This document shows, one piece after another, positions 46,685 to 54,221 of a stretch of DNA of 64,000 bases. The DNA comes from JAEUMD01 sp044222395. GTDB lineage: Bacteria; Pseudomonadota; Alphaproteobacteria; Rhizobiales; Hyphomicrobiaceae. The position numbers and the translations under genes were made by a program. Within the stretch, counting starts at the first letter, position 1; the number at the start of each line of letters is the position of its first letter. Location of the stretch: the NCBI GenBank assembly GCA_044222395.1, contig JBGANK010000015.1, forward strand, positions 7,346 through 71,345, written 5' to 3'. The notes beneath the pieces are model-generated. The model saw only the letters and a program-made list of their open reading frames with translations. It had not been told where the DNA came from and did not search any database.

Positions 46685-47401
46685 ATGCCAGGACATATCG
46701 TCAAATCCTATGACACCGAATTCTCCGAGCTCGATCGCATAACGGCCGAGATGGGCGGCCTCGCCGAGGCGCAACTCGCCAGCGCCATTGCCGCTCTGAC
46801 ACGCCGCGATCCAGCACTCGCCGAGAAGGCAATCGCCTCGGACAAGCGCATCGACGCGCTCGAACGGCAGTTGCAGGAGCGCGCGATCCATATGATCGCC
46901 AAGCGCCAACCAATGGCCAACGACCTGCGTCACATCATGACAGTGCTCAAGATCGCCGGCGACCTCGAACGCGTCGGCGATTTGGCCAAGAACATCGCCA
47001 AGCGAGCGCTCGCGGTAAGTGCCGAGACGCAACCGCGGCAGATCATGGCCGGAATGGGTCACATGGCCGAGCTTGCACATCGCCAGCTCAAGGACGTGCT
47101 CGACGCGTTCAGCGCCCGCGACGATGCCAAGGCTCTCGCGGTCTGGCACAGCGATGCCGGTCTCGACGCGCTCTACAACAGCGCATTTCGCGAGCTCTTG
47201 ACCTATATGATGGAGGACCCGCGCAACATCGGCCTGTGCACCCACCTTTTGTTCGGCGCCAAGAATTTGGAGCGGATCGGTGATCACACGACCAACATGG
47301 CCGAGAACGTCCACTATCTCGTGACGGGCGAGACGCTCGCCGACGACCGCCCCAAAGGCGACGACACGAGCTGCGTCCTGATCACAAAGCCCTCGGCGTG
47401 A
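46685..47401 (+). CDS. phoU: phosphate signalling protein PhoU
   Basis: The 238-residue all-helical protein has two PhoU repeats. The metal-binding motifs are in RQPMANDLRHIMTVLKIAGDLERVGDLAKNIA near residue 75 and LLFGAKNLERIGDHTTNMAENVHYLVTGE near 195. It links Pst transport state to PhoR. It is 19 bp after pstB and 4 bp before phoB. Confidence 0.95.
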   Translation: MPGHIVKSYDTEFSELDRITAEMGGLAEAQLASAIAALTRRDPALAEKAIASDKRIDALERQLQERAIHMIAKRQPMANDLRHIMTVLKIAGDLERVGDLAKNIAKRALAVSAETQPRQIMAGMGHMAELAHRQLKDVLDAFSARDDAKALAVWHSDAGLDALYNSAFRELLTYMMEDPRNIGLCTHLLFGAKNLERIGDHTTNMAENVHYLVTGETLADDRPKGDDTSCVLITKPSA

Positions 47402-47405
47402 TGCC

Positions 47406-48098
47406 ATGCCCGCCCGCATCCTGATCGTCGAAGACGACGCCGCGCTCGTCACCCTGCTGCGCTACAATCTGGAGAGCGCGGGTTACGTCGTGACCAAGGC
47501 GACCTCGGCGGAAGACGGTGGGTTGGAACTTGCTGCAGCTCACTACGACCTGCTCATCCTCGATTGGATGCTGCCCGATCAATCCGGCATCGACTTTTGC
47601 GCACGGCTGCGTCGCTCGGGCGCTCACTCTGGCCTACCAATCCTGATGCTCACGGCGCGTGGCGAGGAGGCTGATCGCGTGCGCGGCCTAAAGACCGGCG
47701 CTGACGACTACGTGGTCAAGCCATTCTCGGTGCCGGAACTGATGGCCCGCGTCACCGCGCTGTTGCGTCGCGCCTCGCCAGAGCGCATGAGCGACACCCT
47801 CGTCCACGGCGACTTGACGCTCGACCGCGCCGCTCATCGTGTAACACGTGGCGCTCGCGCTATCGATCTCGGTCCGACCGAGTATCGGCTGCTCGAAACA
47901 CTGCTCGAAAGTCCAAGCCGCGTTCTCTCGCGCGCCCAGCTCATCGACCGCTTCTGGGGCTCGGCGACCTAAATCGACGACCGCACCGTCGACGTCCACA
48001 TCGGCCGCCTGCGCAAGGCCCTGATCCGCGGCACCGAGCCCGACCCGATCCGCACGGTGAGAGGCGCGGGCTACTCGCTCTCGCCGGACCACGAGTAA
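47406..48098 (+). pseudogene. phoB: phosphate response regulator PhoB interrupted by an in-frame TAA
   Basis: The frame encodes a receiver domain (ILIVEDDAALVTLLRYNLE, phospho-Asp in LLILDWMLPDQSG, TARGEEAD, DYVVKPFSVPELMARV) and most of an OmpR-type winged helix (LTLDRAAHRVTRGARAIDLGPTEYRLLETLLE, LSRAQLIDRFWGSAT). It then stops at TAA 47970-47972, codon 189. The same frame continues for 41 sense codons (IDDRTVDVHIGRLRKAL, then TVRGAGYSLSP) to TAA at 48096. Full length would be 230 residues, the normal PhoB size. The stop sits where PhoB proteins usually have Tyr, so a single TAC or TAT to TAA change explains it. The truncated product lacks the recognition helix. Confidence 0.9.
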
Positions 48099-48591
48099 CG
48101 AAGCGAACGAAACAAGATTTCGTGGTTCGCGAGGTCCACCAGGACTTGTTCGCTATTATTGGAATCGCGAACGCGCCCCAACCTTCTAATTCGAGCATGT
48201 CATTCGCGGCTCGACCGCTGCGTGCGTCAGCCAAATATGCCCTATGCAAAGCTATCCTCAGCTGCCCGCGACCGACTTCGTTCCGGTAGGTGAGCGCTGG
48301 AAGTCGAGCCTTCGCCACGCAATGCCTTTTCCCGATGGTGATGCTCCGCCAACTCGATCTCCACTTTTCGTCACTCGACGAGCGTCATGATGCGCAACCC
48401 CCAGCCACACCGTGCCGAATGCAAGGTCGGGCCGATGCAGGCTGTTCGGGTCCTTGTGCAGCAGGAATCGGAGATCCGCTGCAGGACGATGTGAGATTGA
48501 AATTTCGAGATAGATGAAGGCAGACAGGGATGACGAATTGCAACTTGATTAGCCTACGTGCGAACAGGAGGAATATCTCGGTCTGCGCCAA
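48099..48591. other. intergenic region between phoB and the RNA-repair operon
   Basis: About 490 bases lie between convergent transcripts. I see no gene with protein-like features and no RNA fold. A GGAGG at 48566-48580 is not followed by a convincing start. Confidence 0.4.
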
Positions 48592-49407
48592 TCAGAGTCC
48601 GGCGATGCGCACGAACAAGGCGTTCGCATCCTCCAGCGCGCCGGATTGCGCATTCCGCACGTGTGCTCGTGCTGCGGGATCGAACTTCGCCAGGTCCTCT
48701 CTGATCCAGGATTCGAGGACGTCGATGCGCGGTCCCTTGCCCAATTCAGGTCTCGTATTCTTGCGCTGAAGAAGGTCCAAGATGGAACTGCGAATATCCG
48801 TTGAAATTCTCGCACCGTCCAACAGCCGCTGCAGGTTCATCGGCGGGAGTGCTTTTCTGTCGTAAATCCATCGCAGGGCGAGCAACGGCCGGATGGCGTA
48901 GAAATAGCGTTTGAGCTTGACCTCGGAATCCGCACCACCCGAGAGCTGCCCGCTCGCGATGCTGTGATAGGCGTGTGCCAGAACCTCGAGATCGGCATGC
49001 TGTTCGAACAGGGCGCGAGCGGCGGGCGCAAACACATTATCGTCGAAATAAACCACCGGCGACGTCAGCCATTCGTAAAACGCCGGGTTCGATTTGAGAA
49101 AAAGCCGCAAGGCCTTCCTCAAGTCCCACCCGGCGAGATCGACGAGGTGCGAATCGAGCGGCCGCTCAATCACGTCGCGGCCCTCCGCAATGGAAAGATA
49201 CCATTCGTGCGGATGCGCGTAGATGAATCGGACGTCATAGTCGCTGTCGGGAGACTCGAAACCCCAGGCACGACTCCCCGACTCCGCGGCAAAGAGAATG
49301 CGTACACCCTCTTCGCGTGCGACAGTGCCGAGCAATGCGCGGATGTGCGCCATCATCTCCGGCGCTACGGTGGTGCAATCGTCGATCATGCCGGCACTCA
49401 CTATCAC
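48592..49407 (-). CDS. RlaP-type nucleotidyltransferase (RNA-repair associated)
   Basis: The protein of about 271 residues has a polymerase-beta nucleotidyltransferase core: FAAESGSRAWGFESPDSDYDVRFIY near residue 38. GSRAWGF and the DxD of DSDYDVRF are the catalytic motifs. A helical C-terminal domain follows (LKRYFYAIRPLLALRWIYDRKALPPMNLQRLL). This matches the YcgL/RlaP family found in RNA-repair loci. Its reaction is not established; adding nucleotides to damaged RNA ends is a proposal. GTG 49407 overlaps the rtcA stop (GTGA). GTG 49401, with GGAGG at better spacing, or ATG 49389 may be the true start. Confidence 0.85.
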   Translation of the reverse strand: MIVSAGMIDDCTTVAPEMMAHIRALLGTVAREEGVRILFAAESGSRAWGFESPDSDYDVRFIYAHPHEWYLSIAEGRDVIERPLDSHLVDLAGWDLRKALRLFLKSNPAFYEWLTSPVVYFDDNVFAPAARALFEQHADLEVLAHAYHSIASGQLSGGADSEVKLKRYFYAIRPLLALRWIYDRKALPPMNLQRLLDGARISTDIRSSILDLLQRKNTRPELGKGPRIDVLESWIREDLAKFDPAARAHVRNAQSGALEDANALFVRIAGL

Positions 49408-50420
49408 GCCTCCACCGAGATCCGCCAGCGATCCCTCCCTTCTTCCTTGAGTTCGATGGAAATCGGCAGAAATTTCCCGATGATCTCGACGTTCGTGCGC
49501 GTGTGCGCCGTCGGGTGCACAGTCAGAAACGCACCCCCACCAGCCAGCGCCATCGGCAGGAGCAGCTGATCGGCGAGATGCGGACCGACCGGCACGCCTG
49601 CTGCCAGATAGGCGCGCACTTCATCAACCACGTTCGCAGCGACAGTCTCAGCTGACACTTCGCGTTCGCCGAACCGCGTGAAAATCTCCGTGATGTTTTC
49701 CGAGCCGAGTTCCACCTGTACGACGTTTCCCGGGCCATCGGCCTTGACGGCGCGGCAGGTCGCCCGCTCCTTCGGCCAGTTCATGAGGTCGAGCACGGTC
49801 GCCGCCTCGCGCTCGGCAACATCGAAGGGAATGTTGGCAACAGCTGCGATCACGTGCGCCGCGGCCGGCGCGCCGCGTTCCACGATCACGATCGGCGCGA
49901 GCTTGGCGCACGGTTCGATTTGCACACGCCAGCGCCCGCCGCCGGCGGGATAGAACCCGTGCCGCTCGAGACGCGCTTCGACCTTGGCTCCCATGCGCGC
50001 AAGGAGCGGGAGCACAACGCGGTCGATATAGTCGAACGTCGGCGCAAAGGGATTGTGCGTTCCGCCCGAAAGCTCGATTGCCGACGGTTCCTTTGCGGAG
50101 AGCAGCGCAAACAAGACTGTCTGGAAGACGAGCGCGGTCGAGCCCGCCGACCCCACGGCAAACGTGTACGCTCCGCCCTTGATCGCACGCGGAGTAAACG
50201 TCAGCGCGCGGGAGCCCAGATGCACGCCCGCGACATCGGCCGAAGTGATTGCCTGAGCCGCCTGGACGCACGTCAAATGCTGGCGCAGAAGCCCGGGCTT
50301 CCGGCGCCCCGCGCGAATTTTCTCGATCGCGAACGGTTCGCCCGTGATCATCGACAGCGTCAGCGCCGTGCGCAGCATTTGCCCGCCGCCTTCGCCGCGG
50401 CTACCGTCTATTAGAAGCAT
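49404..50420 (-). CDS. rtcA: RNA 3'-terminal phosphate cyclase
   Basis: The 338-residue enzyme converts RNA 3'-phosphate to 2',3'-cyclic phosphate using ATP. It shows IDGSRGEGGGQMLRTALTLS near residue 4, IRAGRRKPGLLRQHLTCVQA near 39, GSAGSTALVFQTVLFAL, GGTHNPFAPTFDYI, GRGG-type GFYPAGGGRW and the adenylylated His in VGPHLADQLLLPMALAG. Its ATG follows the rtcB stop by 3 bases with AAGGGA upstream, so it is coupled to rtcB. Confidence 0.95.
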   Translation of the reverse strand: MLLIDGSRGEGGGQMLRTALTLSMITGEPFAIEKIRAGRRKPGLLRQHLTCVQAAQAITSADVAGVHLGSRALTFTPRAIKGGAYTFAVGSAGSTALVFQTVLFALLSAKEPSAIELSGGTHNPFAPTFDYIDRVVLPLLARMGAKVEARLERHGFYPAGGGRWRVQIEPCAKLAPIVIVERGAPAAAHVIAAVANIPFDVAEREAATVLDLMNWPKERATCRAVKADGPGNVVQVELGSENITEIFTRFGEREVSAETVAANVVDEVRAYLAAGVPVGPHLADQLLLPMALAGGGAFLTVHPTAHTRTNVEIIGKFLPISIELKEEGRDRWRISVEA

Positions 50421-50423
50421 TTT

Positions 50424-51671
50424 TCATCCCTTGACGCACACCACCTGGCGTAGCGTATGCACGATCTCCACGAGATCAGCCTGCGCCGCCATCACGGCGT
50501 CGATATCCTTGTAGGCCTTCGGCGTTTCGTCGATAACGTCGGCGTCTTTGCGGCATTCGATGCCGGCGGTGTCCCGCGCGTGATCGGCCAGCGTGAACTG
50601 CTTCTTCGCCTGCGTGCGCGACATGACGCGGCCGGCACCGTGCGAGCACGAGCAGAAGCTCTCGCGATTGCCCTTGCCGCGCACGATGAACGAGCGTGCA
50701 CCCATCGAGCCCGGGATGATGCCCATCACGCCCTCCGCCGCGCGCACGGCGCCCTTGCGGGTGACGAGAATGTCGTGCCCAAAGTGATTTTCCCGCGCCA
50801 CGTAGTTGTGGTGGCAGTTCACCGCCTCGGCGCCGATCTGGAACGGCGGCAGATGCTCGCGAAGCACGCGCAGGATCGCGTCCATCATCGCCTGCCGGTT
50901 TTCCCATGCGTAGTCCTGCGCCCACATCAGCGCCTCGAAGTAATCGACGAAGTGCTCCGTGCCTTCCGAGAGGTACGCGAGGTCCTTGTCGGGGAGGTTG
51001 ATGAAGTGGGTCTTCATGTCTTCCCGCGCCAACTCGATGAAATACTGTCCGATCATGTTGCCTGGCCCGCGGGAGCCCGAATGCAGCATCACCCACACGG
51101 CATCGTTCTGATCGAGGCAGAGTTCGATGAAGTGATTGCCCGTGCCGAGCGAGCCGAGCTGATGTGCGGGCCGCTTGTGCGCGATCTTCGGGTGCTTTTC
51201 CAGGATGCGGGCGTAGCGCTCTTCGAGCGCGCGCCAGCGCGTGCCGATCGAGTTTGGCACGATCTCCCAGCCGCCTTTCAACGAGCGCCCCGGCGTCGTG
51301 ATGAACCCGTGCGGAACCGCGCGCTCGATATCAGAGCGGATCGCAGCGAGGTTGTCGGGCAGGTGCTTCGCGGAAAGCGTCAGTTGCCACGCCATCATTC
51401 CGCAGCCGATGTCGACACCGACCGCGGCAGGGATGATCGCACCCTTTGTCGGAATCACGGAGCCCACGGTCGAGCCCATGCCGAAGTGCACGTCGGGCAT
51501 AACGGCGAGATGCTTGAAAATGAAAGGCATCGTCGCCGTATTCATCAGCTGCTGTGCGGCCTGCGCCTCGACGGGCACGCCGCGCGTCCACATTTTTACA
51601 GGCGCGATTCGCTCTCCTGCATGTTGTGCAGGCTCGTGGCGATCGGCAAGAAGCTCGAACGAGTGGCGCAT
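50424..51671 (-). CDS. rtcB: RNA-splicing ligase RtcB
   Basis: The 415-residue GTP/Mn-dependent ligase joins 2',3'-cyclic phosphate or 3'-phosphate to 5'-OH RNA ends. Metal and catalytic motifs are VMPDVHFGMGSTVGSVIPT near residue 57, AVGVDIGCGMMAW near 83, LGSLGTGNHFIELC near 173, MLHSGSRGPGN near 194, NCHHNYVARENHFG near 285, and CSCSHGAGRVMSR with the guanylylated His near 345. An AGAAGAGA ribosome-binding site precedes the ATG. Y RNA-like genes lie immediately upstream on the same strand. Confidence 0.96.
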   Translation of the reverse strand: MRHSFELLADRHEPAQHAGERIAPVKMWTRGVPVEAQAAQQLMNTATMPFIFKHLAVMPDVHFGMGSTVGSVIPTKGAIIPAAVGVDIGCGMMAWQLTLSAKHLPDNLAAIRSDIERAVPHGFITTPGRSLKGGWEIVPNSIGTRWRALEERYARILEKHPKIAHKRPAHQLGSLGTGNHFIELCLDQNDAVWVMLHSGSRGPGNMIGQYFIELAREDMKTHFINLPDKDLAYLSEGTEHFVDYFEALMWAQDYAWENRQAMMDAILRVLREHLPPFQIGAEAVNCHHNYVARENHFGHDILVTRKGAVRAAEGVMGIIPGSMGARSFIVRGKGNRESFCSCSHGAGRVMSRTQAKKQFTLADHARDTAGIECRKDADVIDETPKAYKDIDAVMAAQADLVEIVHTLRQVVCVKG

Positions 51672-51763
51672 GACAATGTCTCTTCTTTATGCTTCGTCAG
51701 TAGACTACGTGGCGGACACCCAAGGCAACGAAAGGGGCGAGAGGCGAGCTCCGGTAATCCGGT

Positions 51764-51835
51764 GGCGTGCTCCACACGCCAGTGCTCTTAGAGTGGCGGA
51801 CGTACTCCCGCCGGCATTTGCCCGGAGTGTCCGCC
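51764..51835 (-). ncRNA. structured leader between YrlA and rtcB
   Basis: Two hairpins precede rtcB on the minus strand. The first, 51835-51795, pairs GGCGGAC with GTCCGCC around an inner CCGG stem. The second, 51780-51764, is a perfect 6-bp stem GGCGTG-TGGAG-CACGCC, followed by CCGG-ATTA-CCGG. They may be processing or stability elements of the rtcBA message. No family is recognised. Confidence 0.5.
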
Positions 51836-51855
51836 GCGCAGTTCGTAGTCAAAGG

Positions 51856-52027
51856 GCCGTGACGACGAGAATGATGAAACATCGGCTCATGACTTCGGCC
51901 GAAGCCTCCGTCAATCGCCACCTGCTCTACCACTGAGCTACGGTATCCCTTGCGGAATACCGGCAGGATTCGAACCTGCGACCCGGTCGTTCTGCTACGA
52001 TGTCGTTTCATCGGCATTCGTCACGGC
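51856..52027 (-). ncRNA. yrlA: YrlA-type bacterial Y RNA with permuted tRNA-like domain
   Basis: The ends GCCGTGACGA (52027-52018) and TCGTCACGGC (51865-51856) pair perfectly over 10 bp. After an internal loop (ATGCC against ATTCTCG), GATGAAAC (52012-52005) pairs with GTTTCATC (51880-51873). This is the Ro-binding stem pattern. Inside, in order, are a T-arm GCAGG-TTCGAAT-CCTGC (51979-51963), a 9-bp acceptor stem closed by a GCAA tetraloop (51962-51941) and a D-arm GCTC-AGTGGTA-GAGC (51938-51924). So the tRNA is circularly permuted, as known for the effector module of YrlA RNAs. A further UUCG-capped hairpin lies at about 51912-51891. It is longer (about 172 nt) than I expect for YrlA. Confidence 0.88.
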
Positions 52028-52095
52028 TTCTTGGATGCGCGTGGCGACTCTCCCTTCGAAGAGCCGGTCACCGCGTGCAGTGTTCTGCTTCAAGT

Positions 52096-52166
52096 CCTGG
52101 CGACGAGGTTGTGTTTCACGAGACCCAACATTCTTGGCAATGTAGTCGCGCGAGGCATTCGCCAGG
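52096..52166 (-). ncRNA. short Y RNA-like hairpin RNA (copy 2)
   Basis: CCTGGCGA (52166-52159) pairs with TCGCCAGG (52103-52096). ATGCC follows the 5' arm and CTCG precedes the 3' arm, exactly the internal-loop signature of the YrlA-type RNA next to it. Inside are GACTACATT and TGAAAC, both shared with the copy at 52445. There is no tRNA-like module. It is inferred to be a small Ro-binding RNA. Confidence 0.65.
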
Positions 52167-52197
52167 TTCATTCCATTCCGTTTTGTTCAAGTGCAAC

Positions 52198-52419
52198 TGG
52201 TGGAGGTGACGGGGGTCGAACCCGCGACGGGCACGGAACCGGGACGTTACTCCCGGCCGATCCTCGGTTTGAAATGCGCTTCCCTACTCGGCCCTCTCTG
52301 GCTGTTTCGGTGCAACTGCAAAGACACCTCGGTTCGCTTTCGTCCGTGCCTGGAAGTCAATCCGCCGGTTTTCAATCATACTTTTCCCGGTACCCGCGCC
52401 TTTCCAGGTGAGCACCCCC
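52198..52419 (-). ncRNA. tRNA-like RNA with 222 nt and a large structured insert
   Basis: GGGGGTG (52419-52413) pairs with CACCTCC (52208-52202), followed by A and an encoded CCA (52200-52198). The T-arm GCGGG-TTCGACC-CCCGT (52225-52209) is perfect. Instead of normal D and anticodon arms there are a CCTGGAA/TTCCAGG hairpin (52408-52349), an 8-bp stem GGCACGGA/TCCGTGCC (52350-52343 with 52237-52230), and inside it GGCCGA/TCGGCC and CCGGGA/TCCCGG hairpins. Flanking TGCAACTG (52429-52422) and CAGTTGCA (52199-52192) extend the acceptor in the precursor. The overall order, acceptor, arm, long stem, T-arm, is that of a tRNA or tmRNA. Function is unknown. Confidence 0.65.
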
Positions 52420-52444
52420 TTCAGTTGCATGTTCAGTTCAAGAG

Positions 52445-52520
52445 CCGGGGGGACGAGTTCGTGGCGCCCGAGACGTTCTCGGTTTCAGCGAATGTAGTCC
52501 CAGGCAGGCATTCCCCCCGG
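52445..52520 (-). ncRNA. short Y RNA-like hairpin RNA (copy 1)
   Basis: CCGGGGGGA (52520-52512) pairs perfectly with TCCCCCCGG (52453-52445). ATGCC follows the 5' arm and CTCG precedes the 3' arm, as in the other two Y-like units. An inner CCGAGA-ACG-TCTCGG hairpin lies at 52482-52468, with GGACTACATT and TGAAAC shared with the copy at 52096. It is the first Y-like unit after the Ro60 gene. Confidence 0.65.
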
Positions 52521-52531
52521 TGTTTCCAATT

Positions 52532-52572
52532 GCGCACAGCGACTCCGCTCCGCAGAGCCGACCGCTGTGCGC
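52532..52572 (-). terminator. strong hairpin just after the Ro60 stop codon
   Basis: GCGCACAGCG and CGCTGTGCGC form a perfect 10-bp stem with an inner GAGC-TGCG-GCTC-type hairpin, beginning 7 bases after the stop. There is no T-run, so it is probably an mRNA 3'-end stabiliser or RNase processing site separating the Ro60 message from the RNAs rather than a full terminator. Confidence 0.55.
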
Positions 52573-52578
52573 GGCATT

Positions 52579-54132
52579 CTAAAGCGCGATCTTCTCGATC
52601 TCGCCGACCCAATGCGCCGGCCCGAGCTTGCCCGAGGCGAACGCCTCGATCACCTCGAACACGGCATCCGAGAAGCCGCCGACGTTCAACACGTCCTCGC
52701 GCTCGGGCGCCTGCGTCGTGCCGTAGGGCTGGATGTCGATGCAGACGAGCTTGGCGTGCGGGTTGCGCGCCTTGATCTTCGTCCACTCCGTCATCACCCC
52801 CGTGCGATCGGCCGTCCGCGCATCCATCCAGGACTGGTTGTCCGAGATGAAAACCGCGAGGTCGACTTTAGCCCGCTCGGCGTTGAGCTTGGCGAGCGGC
52901 GCCGAGCAATCCGTTCCGCCACCGCAGATCGCGGCAAGCTTTGCGGCGTTCGTCATCACCGTATCGCGCGGGTTCACATGCACATTGACGACGCGGCTCT
53001 CGAAGGGAAGAACGCGCGCCTGTGCATTAACCCGCAGCATCGCCGCGGCGACCAAAGCCGCAACGTCGATGCAGCGCACGGCCGACGTGGCGCCCTTGCG
53101 GTAGCCCGTCACCGGAGACGACATCGATCCCGAAACGTCGGGGCAGATCACGATGTTGCCCGCAACCGCCGGAACGTTGGCGATCGCGATCTCCATCGCG
53201 TCCTGCAGCGCCTCGCGCACGATCCCCGGCACGTCGTTGCTGGCGGCCATGTATGCCGTCATCAACTGGTACGGGAAGACGCGCGACTTCCTGATCTCTG
53301 CCTCGTCCTTCAGGCGGCCCGCGATCATCTCGGCCATGCCGGAAATCGCGAAAACGCACTGGCGGTCGAACGTGTTGAGATTCATCCGCAGCATCTGCCA
53401 GCCGGCCGTCTTGGCGATTGCCGCCCAGTGCTCCGGTGTCAGCTCCAGGCTTGTCAGCATCTGGAACGGCACATCCGGAACCGGGGCCGTGGCATCACGC
53501 TTGAAGGCCTCGAACGCGCGCACGACCTCCGGCACAAGAGCAACGTCATACGGCTTGCCGATCACGTAGGCGAAGAGCGCCCGTCGCTCCGCGCTGGCGG
53601 GCTTGGGGTGAACCATCTTGATCACGTCGGCGAGCGACGGCGACTGGCCGACCGCCGCCGCCAGGATCTGGCGATCCGTGGCGTTGTTCAGCCAAGCCTC
53701 GATCATCCGCTTCGGGCGCGAGCCCAGCGACTTGCGCCCCGCAGCACCCGAGCGCATGATCTGCACGAACGTGCGCAGCATCTTGCCGTTGTCGACGACG
53801 CGCGGGAACGCGAGCGAGAAGAGACGAGGATCGATACCCGACAGCACTGCGAGCAGCAGCGCCGGCATGTCCTTCATATTCCCCTTCTTGCGGGCGTAGA
53901 TCGCGGCTCGAGCGATGAATGCCGGCTCGACCTTGGCGGCAATCTCCAACAGATCGCCAAGCTGAGCCGCACCCGATGCGTAGAACGTCGGCGAGAGCGT
54001 GCCCGTCATGGCAAGCTGCGCGAGCTTGACGCGCGGCTTGAGCGCGTAGGCGGGCGCGCCTTCGCGGTTCTTGGCGTTGGGCCGCGCCAGCAACTTGCCG
54101 GCGTAGGAACCGAACAGAGTCTTGTTGGCCAT
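52579..54132 (-). CDS. rsr: Ro60-like TROVE domain protein (Rsr)
   Basis: The 517-residue protein has an N-terminal TROVE HEAT-repeat ring (KLAQLAMTGTLSPTFYASGAAQLGDLLEIAAKV, then ARKKGNMKDMPALLLAVLS) and a C-terminal von Willebrand A domain with the MIDAS motif IVICPDVSGSMSS near residue 340 and GGGTDCSAPLAKL. Bacterial Ro orthologues bind Y RNAs and, with PNPase, form RNA degradation machines. The gene leads a minus-strand operon with Y RNAs, rtcB, rtcA and rlaP, behind a sigma-54 promoter. Confidence 0.95.
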   Translation of the reverse strand: MANKTLFGSYAGKLLARPNAKNREGAPAYALKPRVKLAQLAMTGTLSPTFYASGAAQLGDLLEIAAKVEPAFIARAAIYARKKGNMKDMPALLLAVLSGIDPRLFSLAFPRVVDNGKMLRTFVQIMRSGAAGRKSLGSRPKRMIEAWLNNATDRQILAAAVGQSPSLADVIKMVHPKPASAERRALFAYVIGKPYDVALVPEVVRAFEAFKRDATAPVPDVPFQMLTSLELTPEHWAAIAKTAGWQMLRMNLNTFDRQCVFAISGMAEMIAGRLKDEAEIRKSRVFPYQLMTAYMAASNDVPGIVREALQDAMEIAIANVPAVAGNIVICPDVSGSMSSPVTGYRKGATSAVRCIDVAALVAAAMLRVNAQARVLPFESRVVNVHVNPRDTVMTNAAKLAAICGGGTDCSAPLAKLNAERAKVDLAVFISDNQSWMDARTADRTGVMTEWTKIKARNPHAKLVCIDIQPYGTTQAPEREDVLNVGGFSDAVFEVIEAFASGKLGPAHWVGEIEKIAL

Positions 54133-54171
54133 GGCGAAACATCCATTTGCAGGAGCCTGATGCCGTCACCA

Positions 54172-54189
54172 TTGCAGACGATGTGCCAG
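54172..54189 (-). promoter_or_regulatory. sigma-54 promoter of the rsr-Y RNA-rtcBA operon
   Basis: CTGGCACATCGTCTGCAA has the invariant GG (54187-54186) and GC (54175-54174) separated by exactly 10 bases, matching the TGGCAC-N5-TTGC consensus with one mismatch. It lies about 40 bp before the rsr ATG and faces away from rtcR, which encodes a sigma-54 activator. Confidence 0.87.
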
Positions 54190-54221
54190 TCCTTCTCGCA
54201 GCCCGCCGGTTTCCGTATAAA

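Noticed and set aside
47970..47972. Programmed recoding of the phoB stop
   Set aside because: TAA is the tightest stop and no recoding signal is recognised; kept as a nonsense mutation or sequencing error pending a check.
51920..51980. Ordinary tRNA gene suggested by a perfect T-loop and D-arm
   Set aside because: The D-arm follows the T-arm and acceptor instead of preceding them, and there is no anticodon arm; the order fits a Y RNA with a permuted tRNA mimic.
52198..52419. Selenocysteine or opal-suppressor tRNA, because TTTCAAA resembles an anticodon loop with UCA
   Set aside because: The bases flanking TTTCAAA do not form an anticodon stem; they belong to a GGCCGA/TCGGCC stem. No D-arm of normal form is present.
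52198..52419. tmRNA (ssrA)
   Set aside because: No tag reading frame (Ala-Asn-Asp-like) and no conserved tmRNA 5' sequence are seen, and the alphaproteobacterial tmRNA gene is permuted, which this one is not.
52191..52775. Plus-strand frame through the Y RNA region
   Set aside because: It overlaps the end of rsr and the structured RNAs, is Arg/Pro-rich and has no protein features.
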